64,000 nucleotides of DNA from Mucilaginibacter sp. SMC90 (GTDB lineage: Bacteria > Bacteroidota > Bacteroidia > Sphingobacteriales > Sphingobacteriaceae). The stretch is from the NCBI RefSeq assembly GCF_022811725.1, contig NZ_CP094527.1, positions 62,001 to 126,000 on the forward strand, written 5' to 3'. The notes under the pieces were generated by a model, which was not told the origin of the DNA, did not search any database, and saw only the letters and a program-made list of their open reading frames with translations. Positions 15,256-24,619 of this stretch are shown here, one piece after another; the first letter of the stretch is position 1; each line of letters begins with the position of its first letter. Made by a program: the position numbers and the translations under genes.

Positions 15256-16464
15256 CTATACTACTTTTTGAGGTAGCTTCACTTCAAATACTGTCCCTTC
15301 GTTGGGTTTTGAGTAAATATTTATTGAGCCTTTAAGGCTTTCAATAAGGTGTTTTACTAAAGCCAGCCCGAAACCAAACCCGGCTTCGCCGGTTGTTCCG
15401 TTTGTTGAAGCGGAGTTGCCTTTCAGTATTTTTTCGATACCTTCTTTATCTATACCAACTCCACTGTCTTTTACCTGGATTTGCAATGTGCTGATATGGT
15501 CGGTTACTTCCAGGCTTAAGTTAACTACTACATAACCTCCGCCCGGGGTAAATTTTATCGCATTTGAGATCAGGTTTCCGGTTATTTGCAATAGCTTGTT
15601 GCGGGCAAATGGTATCCGCTCCGATTCGGACGAGGTATTAACCGTAAGCAAAATGTTTTTATTGCGGGCCTGCGGTACAAACAGCCGTTCTATTTTATCT
15701 TTTAAAACCAGGAGGTTAAACTCAGAGCCATTTGAAACGGGCTTATGCTCCTTTTTATCGGCACTCAAAATCTCATCTGCCAGTTCCAGGATTGACCGGC
15801 CACTTTTATGGATCAGGTTGATGAATTCAAGTACTTCTTCAATTTGGTTCGCCTCTCCCTGATCGCTGATGAGTTGGGCAAGGCCAATAATGCCGCTTAA
15901 CGGCCCGCGGATGTCATGGGCTACCTTCTTTTGCGTTTCGTTGGCTTCAGAAAGCTTGTTTTTTAGTTTGCCAATTACTTTAAGGTCTTTTAAGCGGTTT
16001 ACAATTTCACTGGCGATGATCTTTAAAAGCTCAACCTTTTCGGGTGTGAGCTCTTTAACATTTTTATCAAGTACGCATAGGGCACCAATATTGTGGTTGT
16101 CGGTTGTTTTGAGCGGTATTCCATAATAATATCTTAGCCGGGGCTCATCGGTTACATAAAATTTATCCTTAAAGCGCTCGTCGTTTTGCAGGTCCCCCAC
16201 CTCAAAATATTCTCCGTTTATGATTGTGTATTGGCAAACAGAGTCTTCGCGCGGCATTTGTTCAATTTCCAGGCCGTGGCCGCTGATACTCCATTGGGTA
16301 TAAGAATCAATAAGGTTTACCAGCGAAATTTCTGTGCCGGTAACCTTAGCGGCCAGCTTGGCGAGGTCTTTAAAACTATCCTGGTGTTCGGTGTAGTCAA
16401 GATCAAATTCCGATAGGCTCAAGAGCCTTTCCATTTCATTATCAGGAATTGGCGGGACAGGCAT
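15256..16464 (-). CDS. GAF-domain sensor histidine kinase
   Basis: A 402-residue soluble kinase. An N-terminal GAF domain (about 25-165) contains VTGTEISLVNLIDSYTQWS and YYYGIPLKTTDNHNIGALCV. A coiled linker leads to HisKA with the phosphoacceptor H in KKVAHDIRGPLSG (about 188), and the ATPase domain has the N box LISNAIKFTPGGG, G1 VKDSGVGI and G2 GEAGFGFGLALVKHL. There is no membrane segment or receiver domain, so it senses a cytoplasmic cue and passes phosphate to a partner encoded elsewhere. No response regulator is adjacent. Confidence 0.92.
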   Translation of the reverse strand: MPVPPIPDNEMERLLSLSEFDLDYTEHQDSFKDLAKLAAKVTGTEISLVNLIDSYTQWSISGHGLEIEQMPREDSVCQYTIINGEYFEVGDLQNDERFKDKFYVTDEPRLRYYYGIPLKTTDNHNIGALCVLDKNVKELTPEKVELLKIIASEIVNRLKDLKVIGKLKNKLSEANETQKKVAHDIRGPLSGIIGLAQLISDQGEANQIEEVLEFINLIHKSGRSILELADEILSADKKEHKPVSNGSEFNLLVLKDKIERLFVPQARNKNILLTVNTSSESERIPFARNKLLQITGNLISNAIKFTPGGGYVVVNLSLEVTDHISTLQIQVKDSGVGIDKEGIEKILKGNSASTNGTTGEAGFGFGLALVKHLIESLKGSINIYSKPNEGTVFEVKLPQKVV

Positions 16465-16678
16465 ATTAAAATATATATTGGTAATTATTATATACGTGAT
16501 ATTACTCCATAAGGTTATATAGGTAATAGCAGGTGCGCATTAAATTTTAGGTAATTGTATGTTACATTATCATAAATTTATGCTGGTTATTTAAACGGGC
16601 CCCGCAACCGAAACCCTATGCCCAGCGTATTTGTTTTAAAATGCATATCAGCTTTTAATTAATGTAAAACTTTCACCC

Positions 16679-17524
16679 ATGAAAAAACTACTTCTCTTAA
16701 CACTATTTATTGGTTTGGCTACTATCACCTTTGCACAGCGCAAAGTAGTTTGCTGCAGCAATCCGTCGGCAACACAGCAATTTGCCATGCTGGCTTCCAA
16801 CCCGCAATTTAAAATGTCGCACAAAAATCCTTTACCCATCCGCTTTCAAAGCAGTATCGGCGAGGCCATCACCTACAAAACATCCGATGGAAAACAGGCA
16901 TCTGCATTTTTTATGAAAGCAAAAAAGCCTACTAATAATTATTTATTGGTAATACATGAATGGTGGGGTCTTAATGATTACGTAAAAAAGGAATCGGAAA
17001 AACTGTATAACGATCTGGGGAATGTAAATATCATCGACCTTGATTTGTACGACGGCAAGGTGGCTACCACCCGCGAAGATGCGGGCAAATTTATGCAGGC
17101 TGTAAATGACGACAGGGCACGCGCTATAGTAAACGGGGCTATCGCCTATGCCGGCGCTAATGCACATATTGCTACTATTGGCTGGTGCTTTGGCGGTGGA
17201 TGGAGCCTGCAAACCAGTTTGCTTGCCGGTAAAAAAGCCGTTGCCTGTGTAATGTACTACGGTATGCCCGAGCAGGATGTTAATAAATTAAAAACTTTAA
17301 ATACCGATGTGCTGGGGAATTTTGCCAACAAAGACCAGTGGATTAACACAAAGGTGGTGGCTAAATTTGATGCCGATATGAAGGCTGCCGGAAAGAAGGT
17401 TTACCTGCACCAATATGATGCCGATCACGGATTTGCAAACCCAAGTAATCCTATTTATAACAGCGATGCCACTAAAGATGCTTATGCAAATACCCTGGTA
17501 TTTTTAAAAGCACGACTGAAGTAA
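16679..17524 (+). CDS. Exported dienelactone hydrolase family protein
   Basis: A 281-residue protein whose signal peptide ends near residue 19 (TITFAQ). The hydrolase core carries HEWWGLNDYVKKESEKL, the cysteine nucleophile in GWCFGGGWS (about 163-171), and the catalytic His in DADHGFANPS near the end; the Asp is probably in NFANKDQWI. These match the DLH triad Cys-Asp-His. Periplasmic DLH-like proteins in this phylum have no firm substrate, so the true ester or lactone is unknown. It is a single gene ended by a clear terminator. Confidence 0.88.
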   Translation: MKKLLLLTLFIGLATITFAQRKVVCCSNPSATQQFAMLASNPQFKMSHKNPLPIRFQSSIGEAITYKTSDGKQASAFFMKAKKPTNNYLLVIHEWWGLNDYVKKESEKLYNDLGNVNIIDLDLYDGKVATTREDAGKFMQAVNDDRARAIVNGAIAYAGANAHIATIGWCFGGGWSLQTSLLAGKKAVACVMYYGMPEQDVNKLKTLNTDVLGNFANKDQWINTKVVAKFDADMKAAGKKVYLHQYDADHGFANPSNPIYNSDATKDAYANTLVFLKARLK

Positions 17525-17548
17525 ACAAAACTAACGGTGTAGTGTTGT

Positions 17549-17580
17549 ATGGGGCAAGCTTCGGCATGCCCCATTTTTTT
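17549..17580 (+). terminator. Intrinsic terminator of the dienelactone hydrolase gene
   Basis: Stem ATGGGGCA (17549-17556) with TGCCCCAT (17567-17574), 10-base loop, then seven T. Confidence 0.88.
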
Positions 17581-17605
17581 GTAACATTGCATAAAATTTA
17601 TCTAC

Positions 17606-18580
17606 TTGACACGTTCTGCTAAAAAGGTTGTTTCGTATCTTCTTAAGGCCGGTATATTATTAGTTGCGGGGTGGTTTATTTACCGGCAATTCAACAAAAA
17701 GAATAACGACCTAAAGCAGTTTGAACATTTTGCATCGCACATAAGTACTGCCCATGTTGTTATTGTCATGGGGCTGGTTGTTTTGCTGATGTTTTTAAAC
17801 TGGTTTTTGGAAGCACTTAAGTGGCGCTACGTAACCAAAACATTGATCAATATTAGTTTATGGGAGGCAGTTGAGGCTGTTTTTTGTGGCCTTACCTGGG
17901 CTGTAACCACACCTAACCGGCTGGGCGAATACGGAGGCCGCGTAATGTTTTTACCGCCCCGCAAACGTGTGCCGGGTATTTTTGCAATGGGGGTGGGCTC
18001 ATTTAGCCAGGGCTCGGTTACCAACGTTTTGGGGGTGATTGCCATGATCTGGTTTGTTGCCAATTATATACATTCAAATTTGGCGCTGGCCTGGGGGGTA
18101 ACTGCTGTTTGCGCAGTAATTGTAGCTATACAGCTGGTGTTTTATTTTCATATAAACTGGGCTGTTACCTTGTTGGATAAGGTTCCGTTTATCAAAAAAT
18201 ACCATCGCTTTTTTGAAGTGATGGGGCGTTATCACACTCATGAGCTTATCACGATCATGGGTTTTAGCATTGCCCGTTATATTACGTTTTCGTTTCAGTA
18301 CTTCCTGGTGTTTCAGTTGCTGGTACCAAACCTGGATATTGCGCCAATGATGATGATGCTGATGTTATTTTTCCTGGTGTCATCTGCCATTCCCTCGCTT
18401 GATCTTTTTGATATCGGCGTACGGGGATTTACGGCTTCGCACCTGTTTGTGTATGTAACCGATCAAAATATTGCCGTAATAGCCGGCGTATCATCAATAT
18501 GGCTTATTAATTTATTTATTCCTGCTATTTTAGGATCCTTATTCGTTTTAAAACTCAAATTCTTTGACCGAGCTGATTAG
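17606..18580 (+). CDS. YbhN/AglD-like integral membrane protein (LPG synthase TM region family)
   Basis: A 324-residue polytopic protein with about eight membrane segments. Typical features are NWFLEALKWRYV near residue 60, TPNRLGEYGGR near 103, and a late LDLFDIGVRG segment. The family is related to the flippase part of MprF and to UPF0104 proteins that occur with glycosyltransferases, so lipid or lipid-linked sugar translocation is a fair inference. It begins with TTG at 17606; the next in-frame Met is about 55 residues in and would remove the first membrane helix. It overlaps the glycosyltransferase gene by 17 bases, so the two are translationally coupled. Confidence 0.82.
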   Translation: MTRSAKKVVSYLLKAGILLVAGWFIYRQFNKKNNDLKQFEHFASHISTAHVVIVMGLVVLLMFLNWFLEALKWRYVTKTLINISLWEAVEAVFCGLTWAVTTPNRLGEYGGRVMFLPPRKRVPGIFAMGVGSFSQGSVTNVLGVIAMIWFVANYIHSNLALAWGVTAVCAVIVAIQLVFYFHINWAVTLLDKVPFIKKYHRFFEVMGRYHTHELITIMGFSIARYITFSFQYFLVFQLLVPNLDIAPMMMMLMLFFLVSSAIPSLDLFDIGVRGFTASHLFVYVTDQNIAVIAGVSSIWLINLFIPAILGSLFVLKLKFFDRAD

Positions 18581-19694
18581 TATTATTTCGTTGTTTTCTG
18601 TAGGGCTTTATGTGGTATTGCTGATCTATCTGCGGATAGGCTGGGCAAAGGTCACGATGCCGCCGGTTATTGCCCAAACACTCAGTACCAAAGTAACAGT
18701 GCTTATTGCGGCCCGAAATGAGGAAGAAAAGATCCATCTGACCATCGAAGATATTTTGGCCCAGGATTACCCGAAAGAATTGCTGGAGATCATTATTGTC
18801 GACGACCATTCAACAGATAATACTGCCGCCATAATCAACAGTTATTCAAAGCAAGGCGTAACGCTACTGAAGCTCAGTCTTGGTGAAACACTTAATTCGT
18901 ACAAGAAAAAGGCAATAGCCGAAGCCATTAAACGTTCAACAGGCGATTTGATGGTAGCAACAGATGCCGATTGCCGTATGGGTAATCAATGGCTGCGTAC
19001 TATTGTTGGCTTTTACGAACAAAATAACCTGGTGATGATCTCGTCGCCGGTAACATATTTCCAGGAGCAATCGGTATTTGAGCGGATGCAAACGCTTGAT
19101 TTTTCGTCGCTCATTGGCATGGGAGGTTCATTTTTAGGCCATGGTTTTGCCGCTACATGTAACGGGGCAAATTTCGCCTATCGTAAAGACGTGTTTTATG
19201 AGGTTGGCGGTTTTACCGGCATTGATGACCTGGCCTCGGGTGATGACGAACTTTTATTGCACAAGGTTGGAGAGCGTTATCCCGGTAAGATAGGATTTTT
19301 GAAAAGGCGCGAGGCAATTGTGTATACGCATGCAAAGCCCAATTTGAAAGAGTTTATACAGCAAAGGCGCCGCTGGGCATCAAAATCAACCAAGTACAAA
19401 AATAAAAAGATGGTGGCCTTTGCACTCAGTATCTGGTTGTGCAATTTTATGCTGTTGCTTACGGCGGTACTCGGGGTTTTCGATATTTATTTCCTGAAAC
19501 TGTTTTTGCTTACCATCGGCATTAAATATGCGATAGACCTGTTATACATGACACCCATCATGAACTTTTTAAAACGGCGCGAGCTGCTATTGTACGTAAG
19601 CTTTGTTCTGCCGCTTAATATTCTTTATTTCGTTATCATCGGCTTTTTGGGAAAAAACAAAAAGTACGCCTGGAAAGGCAGAATGGTTAAGTAA
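18564..19694 (+). CDS. Membrane-bound family 2 glycosyltransferase
   Basis: A 376-residue protein: an N-terminal membrane helix (residues 4-22), a GT-A domain, and three or four C-terminal helices. GT2 signatures are VTVLIAARNEEEKI, EIIIVDDHSTDNT (first Asp pair), VATDADCRM (DxD-like metal site), DDELLLHKV and QQRRRWASK, the Q-x-x-R-W type acceptor motif. Processive or polyprenyl-linked sugar transfer fits this layout. It starts with TTG inside the end of the YbhN-like gene, so the pair probably builds and moves one lipid-linked product. Confidence 0.88.
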   Translation: MTELISIISLFSVGLYVVLLIYLRIGWAKVTMPPVIAQTLSTKVTVLIAARNEEEKIHLTIEDILAQDYPKELLEIIIVDDHSTDNTAAIINSYSKQGVTLLKLSLGETLNSYKKKAIAEAIKRSTGDLMVATDADCRMGNQWLRTIVGFYEQNNLVMISSPVTYFQEQSVFERMQTLDFSSLIGMGGSFLGHGFAATCNGANFAYRKDVFYEVGGFTGIDDLASGDDELLLHKVGERYPGKIGFLKRREAIVYTHAKPNLKEFIQQRRRWASKSTKYKNKKMVAFALSIWLCNFMLLLTAVLGVFDIYFLKLFLLTIGIKYAIDLLYMTPIMNFLKRRELLLYVSFVLPLNILYFVIIGFLGKNKKYAWKGRMVK

Positions 19695-19872
19695 GCTATA
19701 ATTAAGCTAAAAGCCGAAGGCTGAAAGCATAAAGCTACCAAACGTAGGTATAGGAAATCTGCTCCGGGCTTGTAAAAGGTTATGTGCTTTGAGCCTTAAG
19801 CTTTCTGCTTTTAGCTCCGGATATAGCTTTTGGCTTTCAGCTTTTAGCTCCAAAACAGCTTTCAGCTTCATA
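19693..19872. repeat. Word-type inverted repeat of AGCTTTCAGC units
   Basis: The left part (about 19693-19739) has AAGCTAAAAGCCGAAGGCTG and similar. The right part (19788-19872) repeats GCTTTTAGCTCC, GGCTTTCAGCTTTTAGC and AGCTTTCAGCTTC in the opposite sense. The same words recur on one strand at about 52505-52545. It fills most of the gap before the ABC permease gene. Confidence 0.65.
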
Positions 19873-19906
19873 ATGCGTTTGTAAAGAAATCTGCCATTAT
19901 TGTTAA

Positions 19907-21166
19907 TTGCTGCTATTTAAGCGATATTTAGCCAATACACATGAAACTATTAGCACATTGGCCGAAATTACACCAGCAAAACGCACCTGGCGTGTTTTTA
20001 AGCGTAATAAAATTGCCGTAACCGGGTTGGCATTTATCCTGCTTACTTTGCTTGTTGCCATACTGGGCTACCTCATTATGCCCGATGATACGCCGCTGGC
20101 CAATAATATGATTATCCAGCTCAGTATAAAAAAGCCCGGGTCAACCTACATGATGCTCAAACTCCGGAAAACGGAGCCTGTTGATACTATAAATGCGTTT
20201 GCCAAAATGCTATACGGCCAGCCATCGTTTTATAAAGAAGTGCCTGTAACCGGTTATCATTTTGTTAAAGATTCCATTTATGTTAATGGTTACATTGGGG
20301 ATGAAGATAAACCTGAAAAAAAAGCATATAATATTTTTGAAGTTTTAACCGGGCAAAAGCCTGTTTATAAAAACGGGAAGGTTGCGTTTGCCAATAACGG
20401 TCAAACAATTATTGAACCTGCTACTATTGCTGTTTATCAAAAATTTGATGCGCAGATCCGGGAAGAGAATATCGGGTTCAAAACCTTTTGGCTTGGTACT
20501 GACGGCTATGGCCGCGATATGCTGAGCCGCCTGTTGCTGGGCACCCGGATTTCGCTTGCAGTAGGTTTAATGTCAGTTATCATCAGCATGTTGCTTGGAG
20601 TGACTGTTGGGGCCGTAGCCGGCTATTTTGGCGGCTGGGTAGATGCATCGTTAAGCTGGCTGATGAATATTTTATGGGCGCTGCCTGCCCTGTTGCTTGT
20701 AATAGCCATATCATTTGCATTAGGCAAAGGCTTGTGGCAGATATTTATAGCTGTTGGCCTGTCTATGTGGGTTGAGGTGGCGCGCCTGGTACGCGGGCAG
20801 GTAATGGCCCTTAAACAGGTTGAATACATTGAAGCCGCCAGGGCATTGGGTTTTAGCAACAAGCGCATTATAGCCAAACATATTTTACCAAATATCACCG
20901 GACCGATATTGGTACTTGCATCCTCAAATTTTGCATCAGCCATACTTTTGGAAGCAGGGCTTAGTTTTTTAGGCTTTGGCGCACAGCCGCCTATGCCAAC
21001 CTGGGGCGGTATGATCAAGGAGCATTATGGCTATATTGTTATGGATTCGGCTTTTTTGGCGATAATTCCGGGTTTGGCCATCATGTTACTGGTGTATGCC
21101 TTTAACCTTGTTACCGTTGGCCTGCGCGATGCCTTTGATATAAAATCACAAAGTACTCGTATTTAA
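19907..21166 (+). CDS. ABC transporter permease, DppC/OppC-like
   Basis: A 419-residue inner membrane permease of the peptide/nickel class. An N-terminal OppC-type helix follows RTWRVFKRNKIAVTGLAF. A soluble insert (about 65-205) faces the periplasm. The permease domain has five helices and the EAA loop EAARALGFSNKRIIAKHILP that docks the ATPase, ending with GLSFLGFGAQPPMPTWG. It starts with TTG at 19907, the only start that keeps the conserved N-terminus. The partner DppB permease, ATPases and binding protein are not in the neighbourhood. It ends 39 bases before a PP2C phosphatase gene, possibly in one transcript. Confidence 0.9.
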   Translation: MLLFKRYLANTHETISTLAEITPAKRTWRVFKRNKIAVTGLAFILLTLLVAILGYLIMPDDTPLANNMIIQLSIKKPGSTYMMLKLRKTEPVDTINAFAKMLYGQPSFYKEVPVTGYHFVKDSIYVNGYIGDEDKPEKKAYNIFEVLTGQKPVYKNGKVAFANNGQTIIEPATIAVYQKFDAQIREENIGFKTFWLGTDGYGRDMLSRLLLGTRISLAVGLMSVIISMLLGVTVGAVAGYFGGWVDASLSWLMNILWALPALLLVIAISFALGKGLWQIFIAVGLSMWVEVARLVRGQVMALKQVEYIEAARALGFSNKRIIAKHILPNITGPILVLASSNFASAILLEAGLSFLGFGAQPPMPTWGGMIKEHYGYIVMDSAFLAIIPGLAIMLLVYAFNLVTVGLRDAFDIKSQSTRI

Positions 21167-21205
21167 AAATTATTTCTTCTATTTTAGTCAGCGTACTTAA
21201 TCAAT

Positions 21206-22444
21206 ATGCTGAATATAGACGACGGTTCCGGCGAAGACGAATTGATCAGGCTTTTGCTCAAACGGCAGTCGGAATTAAATTCTTTATTGGAAATTACGCG
21301 GGCTATAAACAAAAACACCGCTACTCCTATCCTCATTCAAATGCTGGAAGTTATTCTGCAAAATTATTTGCAGGTAGGTAAACTGCGTTTTTTGATTGAG
21401 AAGGACAGTAAATTTGCCTGTATAGCCAAATATGGCGGGGATATTGAATCGTCGGTGGTGCTGGCCCGTGCCTGTAAAAAGCTGAGTAAAGTTAAAGCCC
21501 CAATAGCTATAGCCGGGCACCGCGACCCTGTGCTGAAAAAGTATAATTATTTCATCCCGGTATATCACAAAAGTAAAGCACTTGCCTATGCCCTTATCGG
21601 CGATTTTAATACTTCGGGCGAGATGCTTAACAATGATCTTAACTTCATCCAAACGCTGATGAATGTGATCATTGTGGCGCTTGAAAATAAAAAGCTTTTT
21701 CGTGAGCGACTACAGTCTGAACGTTTTCAGCGCGAAATGGAACTTGCTGTAGAAGTACAAAATATGCTGATCCCCATGCGGGAGCATAAAGACGATAGCG
21801 TGGAAATTGGTGCAAAGTATCTTCCGCATCAAAACATCGGGGGCGATTACTTTGATTTTATCCGCCTTAATGAGCATGAGTTTTTGTGGTGTATTGCCGA
21901 TGTATCGGGTAAAGGTATTTCGGCGGCCTTATTGATGGCCAACTTCCAGGCCAGCCTGCATGCATGGGCAGCAGTAGATGGTGATTTGACCAATATTGTT
22001 GACAGGCTAAATAAAATTGTATTAAACAACACTAAAGGCGAGCGGTTTATCACCCTGTTCCTTGCCCGTTATAATCAGAAAAACCGGCGGCTTAACTATA
22101 TTAACGCCGGGCATAACCCAACCATATTGTATTCGGAAGGGGGGGCTATCCCGCTTAAGCTTGGTACTACCATGATCGGGGTTTTTGAAGATCTTCCTTT
22201 TTTAAACGAGGGCGAAGTTGATGTTGAACCAGGCAGCCTCATCTTTAACTATACCGATGGGCTTATGGATTTTGAGTCGCCAAGCTCCAAAGCATGGAAT
22301 GAGGATAAGTTACTTGATTTTGTGCTGGCACACGGCGAGCTATCGCCCGATAACTTTAACCAGGCTTTGATGGATTATCTGAGCAATGTACATAAAAGCA
22401 AGCCTATTGATGATATTACCTTGCTTACGCTGAAGATTTTTTAA
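21206..22444 (+). CDS. SpoIIE/RsbU-type PP2C serine phosphatase with N-terminal sensor domain
   Basis: A 412-residue cytoplasmic protein. Residues about 15-165 form a GAF-like sensor domain joined by a coiled helix (RERLQSERFQREMELAVEVQ) to a PP2C-type phosphatase domain. Metal-binding signatures are GGDYFDFIRL, IADVSGKGISAALLMANFQ, INAGHNPT, NYTDGLMDFES and a final DDITLLTL. Enzymes of this type dephosphorylate anti-sigma-factor antagonists or similar STAS proteins. No STAS or RsbW-like gene is adjacent, so the target is unknown. Confidence 0.9.
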   Translation: MLNIDDGSGEDELIRLLLKRQSELNSLLEITRAINKNTATPILIQMLEVILQNYLQVGKLRFLIEKDSKFACIAKYGGDIESSVVLARACKKLSKVKAPIAIAGHRDPVLKKYNYFIPVYHKSKALAYALIGDFNTSGEMLNNDLNFIQTLMNVIIVALENKKLFRERLQSERFQREMELAVEVQNMLIPMREHKDDSVEIGAKYLPHQNIGGDYFDFIRLNEHEFLWCIADVSGKGISAALLMANFQASLHAWAAVDGDLTNIVDRLNKIVLNNTKGERFITLFLARYNQKNRRLNYINAGHNPTILYSEGGAIPLKLGTTMIGVFEDLPFLNEGEVDVEPGSLIFNYTDGLMDFESPSSKAWNEDKLLDFVLAHGELSPDNFNQALMDYLSNVHKSKPIDDITLLTLKIF

Positions 22445-22463
22445 GCAAAAGGGTGTTTTTTAA

Positions 22464-22565
22464 ATGTAGAGACGCATAATTGCGTCTCACGAAGGACAAG
22501 TCGATTTTAAAACACCTGAGCCGCCGTAAATTGCAAGCGTGAGACGCAATTATGCGTCTCTACAT
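22464..22565. repeat. GTAGAGACGC inverted repeat, copy 1
   Basis: The arms start ATGTAGAGACGCATAATTGC and end with the reverse complement, 22464-22490 against 22539-22565, almost perfect over 27 bases. Each arm itself contains a GAGACGCA..TGCGTCTC palindrome. A second copy with diverged interior is at 30532-30629. It lies downstream of the phosphatase gene and may be its 3' hairpin. Confidence 0.8.
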
Positions 22566-22664
22566 TCAAAAATTATCGTTTTTAAACAACCTCTGAAGAT
22601 CTAAAGCCCTTTGTTGAAAAACTCATAATACTAATTACTTCACTAACACGTTTACAACACTTAT

Positions 22665-22672
22665 TATATTTG
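22665..22672 (+). promoter_or_regulatory. -7 promoter element TATATTTG for rnhB
   Basis: TATATTTG is followed by CCGG and then the rnhB ATG at 22677, the same four-base spacing as at hisS. Transcription would start at or within the first codons. Confidence 0.45.
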
Positions 22673-22676
22673 CCGG

Positions 22677-23273
22677 ATGCTATCAGCCAGGTACCAGTAC
22701 GAGTTTTTAGAAGCAGGATGTGATGAGGCCGGGCGGGGATGCCTTGCCGGCCCTGTTTTTGCCGCTGCGGTTATTTTACCTCCCGATTTTGACCATCACC
22801 TGCTGAATGATTCCAAGCAAGTAACTGAGGAAATAAGATATCAGCTCCGTGCCGAAATTGAGGCAAAAGCGGTGGCTTTCGCCGTAGCATCTGTTGATAA
22901 CCTGGAGATAGATGAGATCAACATCCTGAATGCATCATTTCTGGCTATGCACCGGGCCATTGAAAAATTACATCTTGAGCCCCAGTTTCTGATCATTGAT
23001 GGTAATCGTTTCAAAAAATACAAAAGCATTCCGCATGAGTGTATTATTAAGGGCGACGGAAAATATTTCAGTATAGCAGCAGCATCCATATTGGCTAAAA
23101 CCTACCGCGACGATTATATGATGCAAATTGCAGCCGAACATCCGGAGTATGAATGGCATACCAATAAAGGTTATCCTACAATCAAGCATCGCAAAACGGT
23201 AATGAAAATTGGTTTTACACCCTACCATCGCCGCACTTTCAGGGTAACAGACCCGCAGTTAAGTATTTTTTAA
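22677..23273 (+). CDS. rnhB: Ribonuclease HII
   Basis: A 198-residue enzyme that removes ribonucleotides and RNA primers from DNA-RNA hybrids. Active-site residues are visible: D16 and E17 in [15 protein letters not shown]108 in FLIIDGNRF, and D145 near AKTYRDD. The sequence [13 protein letters not shown] is the usual family substrate-binding segment. The length is normal for type 2 RNase H. The start is fixed by the conserved N-terminus and by a promoter element four bases upstream. The glycosyltransferase gene begins 57 bases later. Confidence 0.96.
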   Translation: MLSARYQYEFLEAGCDEAGRGCLAGPVFAAAVILPPDFDHHLLNDSKQVTEEIRYQLRAEIEAKAVAFAVASVDNLEIDEINILNASFLAMHRAIEKLHLEPQFLIIDGNRFKKYKSIPHECIIKGDGKYFSIAAASILAKTYRDDYMMQIAAEHPEYEWHTNKGYPTIKHRKTVMKIGFTPYHRRTFRVTDPQLSIF

Positions 23274-23302
23274 TGAAGTTTTGAATACCCCGTTCAGGAT
23301 GG

Positions 23303-23310
23303 TATTTTTG
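23303..23310 (+). promoter_or_regulatory. Candidate -7 element TATTTTTG for the GT4-type gene
   Basis: TATTTTTG fits TAnnTTTG and ends 20 bases before the TTG start at 23331, giving a short leader. The upstream box is unclear. Confidence 0.35.
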
Positions 23311-23330
23311 TTAAAAACCAAATCCACCGT

Positions 23331-24533
23331 TTGAAGATCCTAATTTTAACACATCGTGTACCATTTCCGCAGAATGGCGGTTACGCCATTGTGGTTTGCA
23401 ATACCATTAAAGGTTTAATTGCGCTTGGGCATGAGGTTGCACTGGTAGCTTTAAACGGCAAAAGATATCACGGCAGTGTACAAACAACTGAAGATGACCT
23501 GCTGCAAAAAATCCGTTATACATCCTACGATATCAACATTAATGTATCGGTACTTGATGCTGTAACTAACCTGTTCAGTAAAAAATCAAATGATGTTGAC
23601 CGCTATTACGATGCTGAATTTGAAAAGCTCCTGCTGCGCGAATTACGCCAGACGGTATACGATGTTATCCAGTTTGAAGGGCTGTTTGTAACGCCCTATC
23701 TGGCTGCTACGCGTAAGCATACAAAGGCAAGGTTGATTTACCGGTCGCACAATATTGAGCACCAGGTATGGCTTAGGCTGGCGCAGCGAAAAAGTGACCT
23801 TTTTAAGAAATGGTACCTGCATTTGCTGGCCCGCCGGGTTAAGGATTATGAACTGCAGCAGCTCAATAAATTTGATGGTATAGCCGTATTTACCAATGAG
23901 GATAAAAAAACGCTGCTATCATACGGAGTTACAATTCCGGTTGATATTTTTCCGGTAGGCATCTCTTTGCCGGATTATAAACCAGATTACAATAAAACGG
24001 AGTTCCCAAGTTTGTTTTTTCTGGGCTCGTTAGATTGGATGCCCAACAGGGAAGGGATAGAATGGTTTATTGAGAGTTTTTATAAAGACCTAACCGAGGG
24101 CGACCTGCGTGTAAAGTTTTATGTTGCCGGGCATAATATCCCCGATAGCTTTGATGATTACGAGGCTATGGGCAAGATCTTTATCCAGGGAGAAATTGAC
24201 GATGCTTCTGAATTTGTAAATAGTAAAGCTATCATGGTAGTGCCACTGCTTTCAAGCGGGGGGATGCGGGTTAAAATAGTTGAAGGTATGGCCATGGAAA
24301 AGTGTATTATATCCACCTCGCTTGGTGCCGAAGGCATAAACTTTACCAATGGCAGCAACATTCTGATTGCCAATAACCGGCAGGAGTTTTATGATGCCAT
24401 TGAGCGCTGCATTACCGACGAGGAGTTTTGTCGCAACATTGGCCTCAACGCCCGCCGTTTAATTGAAGAACAGCACGATGTGCATGTTATAGCACCAAGC
24501 CTGGTTGCTTTTTATCAAAGTGTTGAACCTTGA
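23331..24533 (+). CDS. Glycosyltransferase family 4-like protein
   Basis: A 400-residue GT-B fold enzyme. The N-terminal Rossmann domain starts MKILILTHRVPFPQNGG, followed by IKGLIALGHEVALVAL and IYRSHNIEHQVW. The C-terminal donor domain has FFLGSLDWMPNREGIEWF, and VPLLSSGGMRVKIVEGMAM-type features that correspond to the E-x7-E region of GT4 enzymes. It has no membrane segments. It would transfer an activated sugar to an unidentified acceptor. The start is TTG at 23331, chosen because it gives the canonical N-terminal strand; no ATG lies nearby in frame. It may be expressed separately from rnhB. Confidence 0.85.
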   Translation: MKILILTHRVPFPQNGGYAIVVCNTIKGLIALGHEVALVALNGKRYHGSVQTTEDDLLQKIRYTSYDININVSVLDAVTNLFSKKSNDVDRYYDAEFEKLLLRELRQTVYDVIQFEGLFVTPYLAATRKHTKARLIYRSHNIEHQVWLRLAQRKSDLFKKWYLHLLARRVKDYELQQLNKFDGIAVFTNEDKKTLLSYGVTIPVDIFPVGISLPDYKPDYNKTEFPSLFFLGSLDWMPNREGIEWFIESFYKDLTEGDLRVKFYVAGHNIPDSFDDYEAMGKIFIQGEIDDASEFVNSKAIMVVPLLSSGGMRVKIVEGMAMEKCIISTSLGAEGINFTNGSNILIANNRQEFYDAIERCITDEEFCRNIGLNARRLIEEQHDVHVIAPSLVAFYQSVEP

Positions 24534-24619
24534 TTGGCATGATTTAAGGATTGCCTGAGTTTTGTAAAGGCGGTGATGTTTCGCGGTCAACAACGGTGAC
24601 GAATTATCTCTAAAAAATC

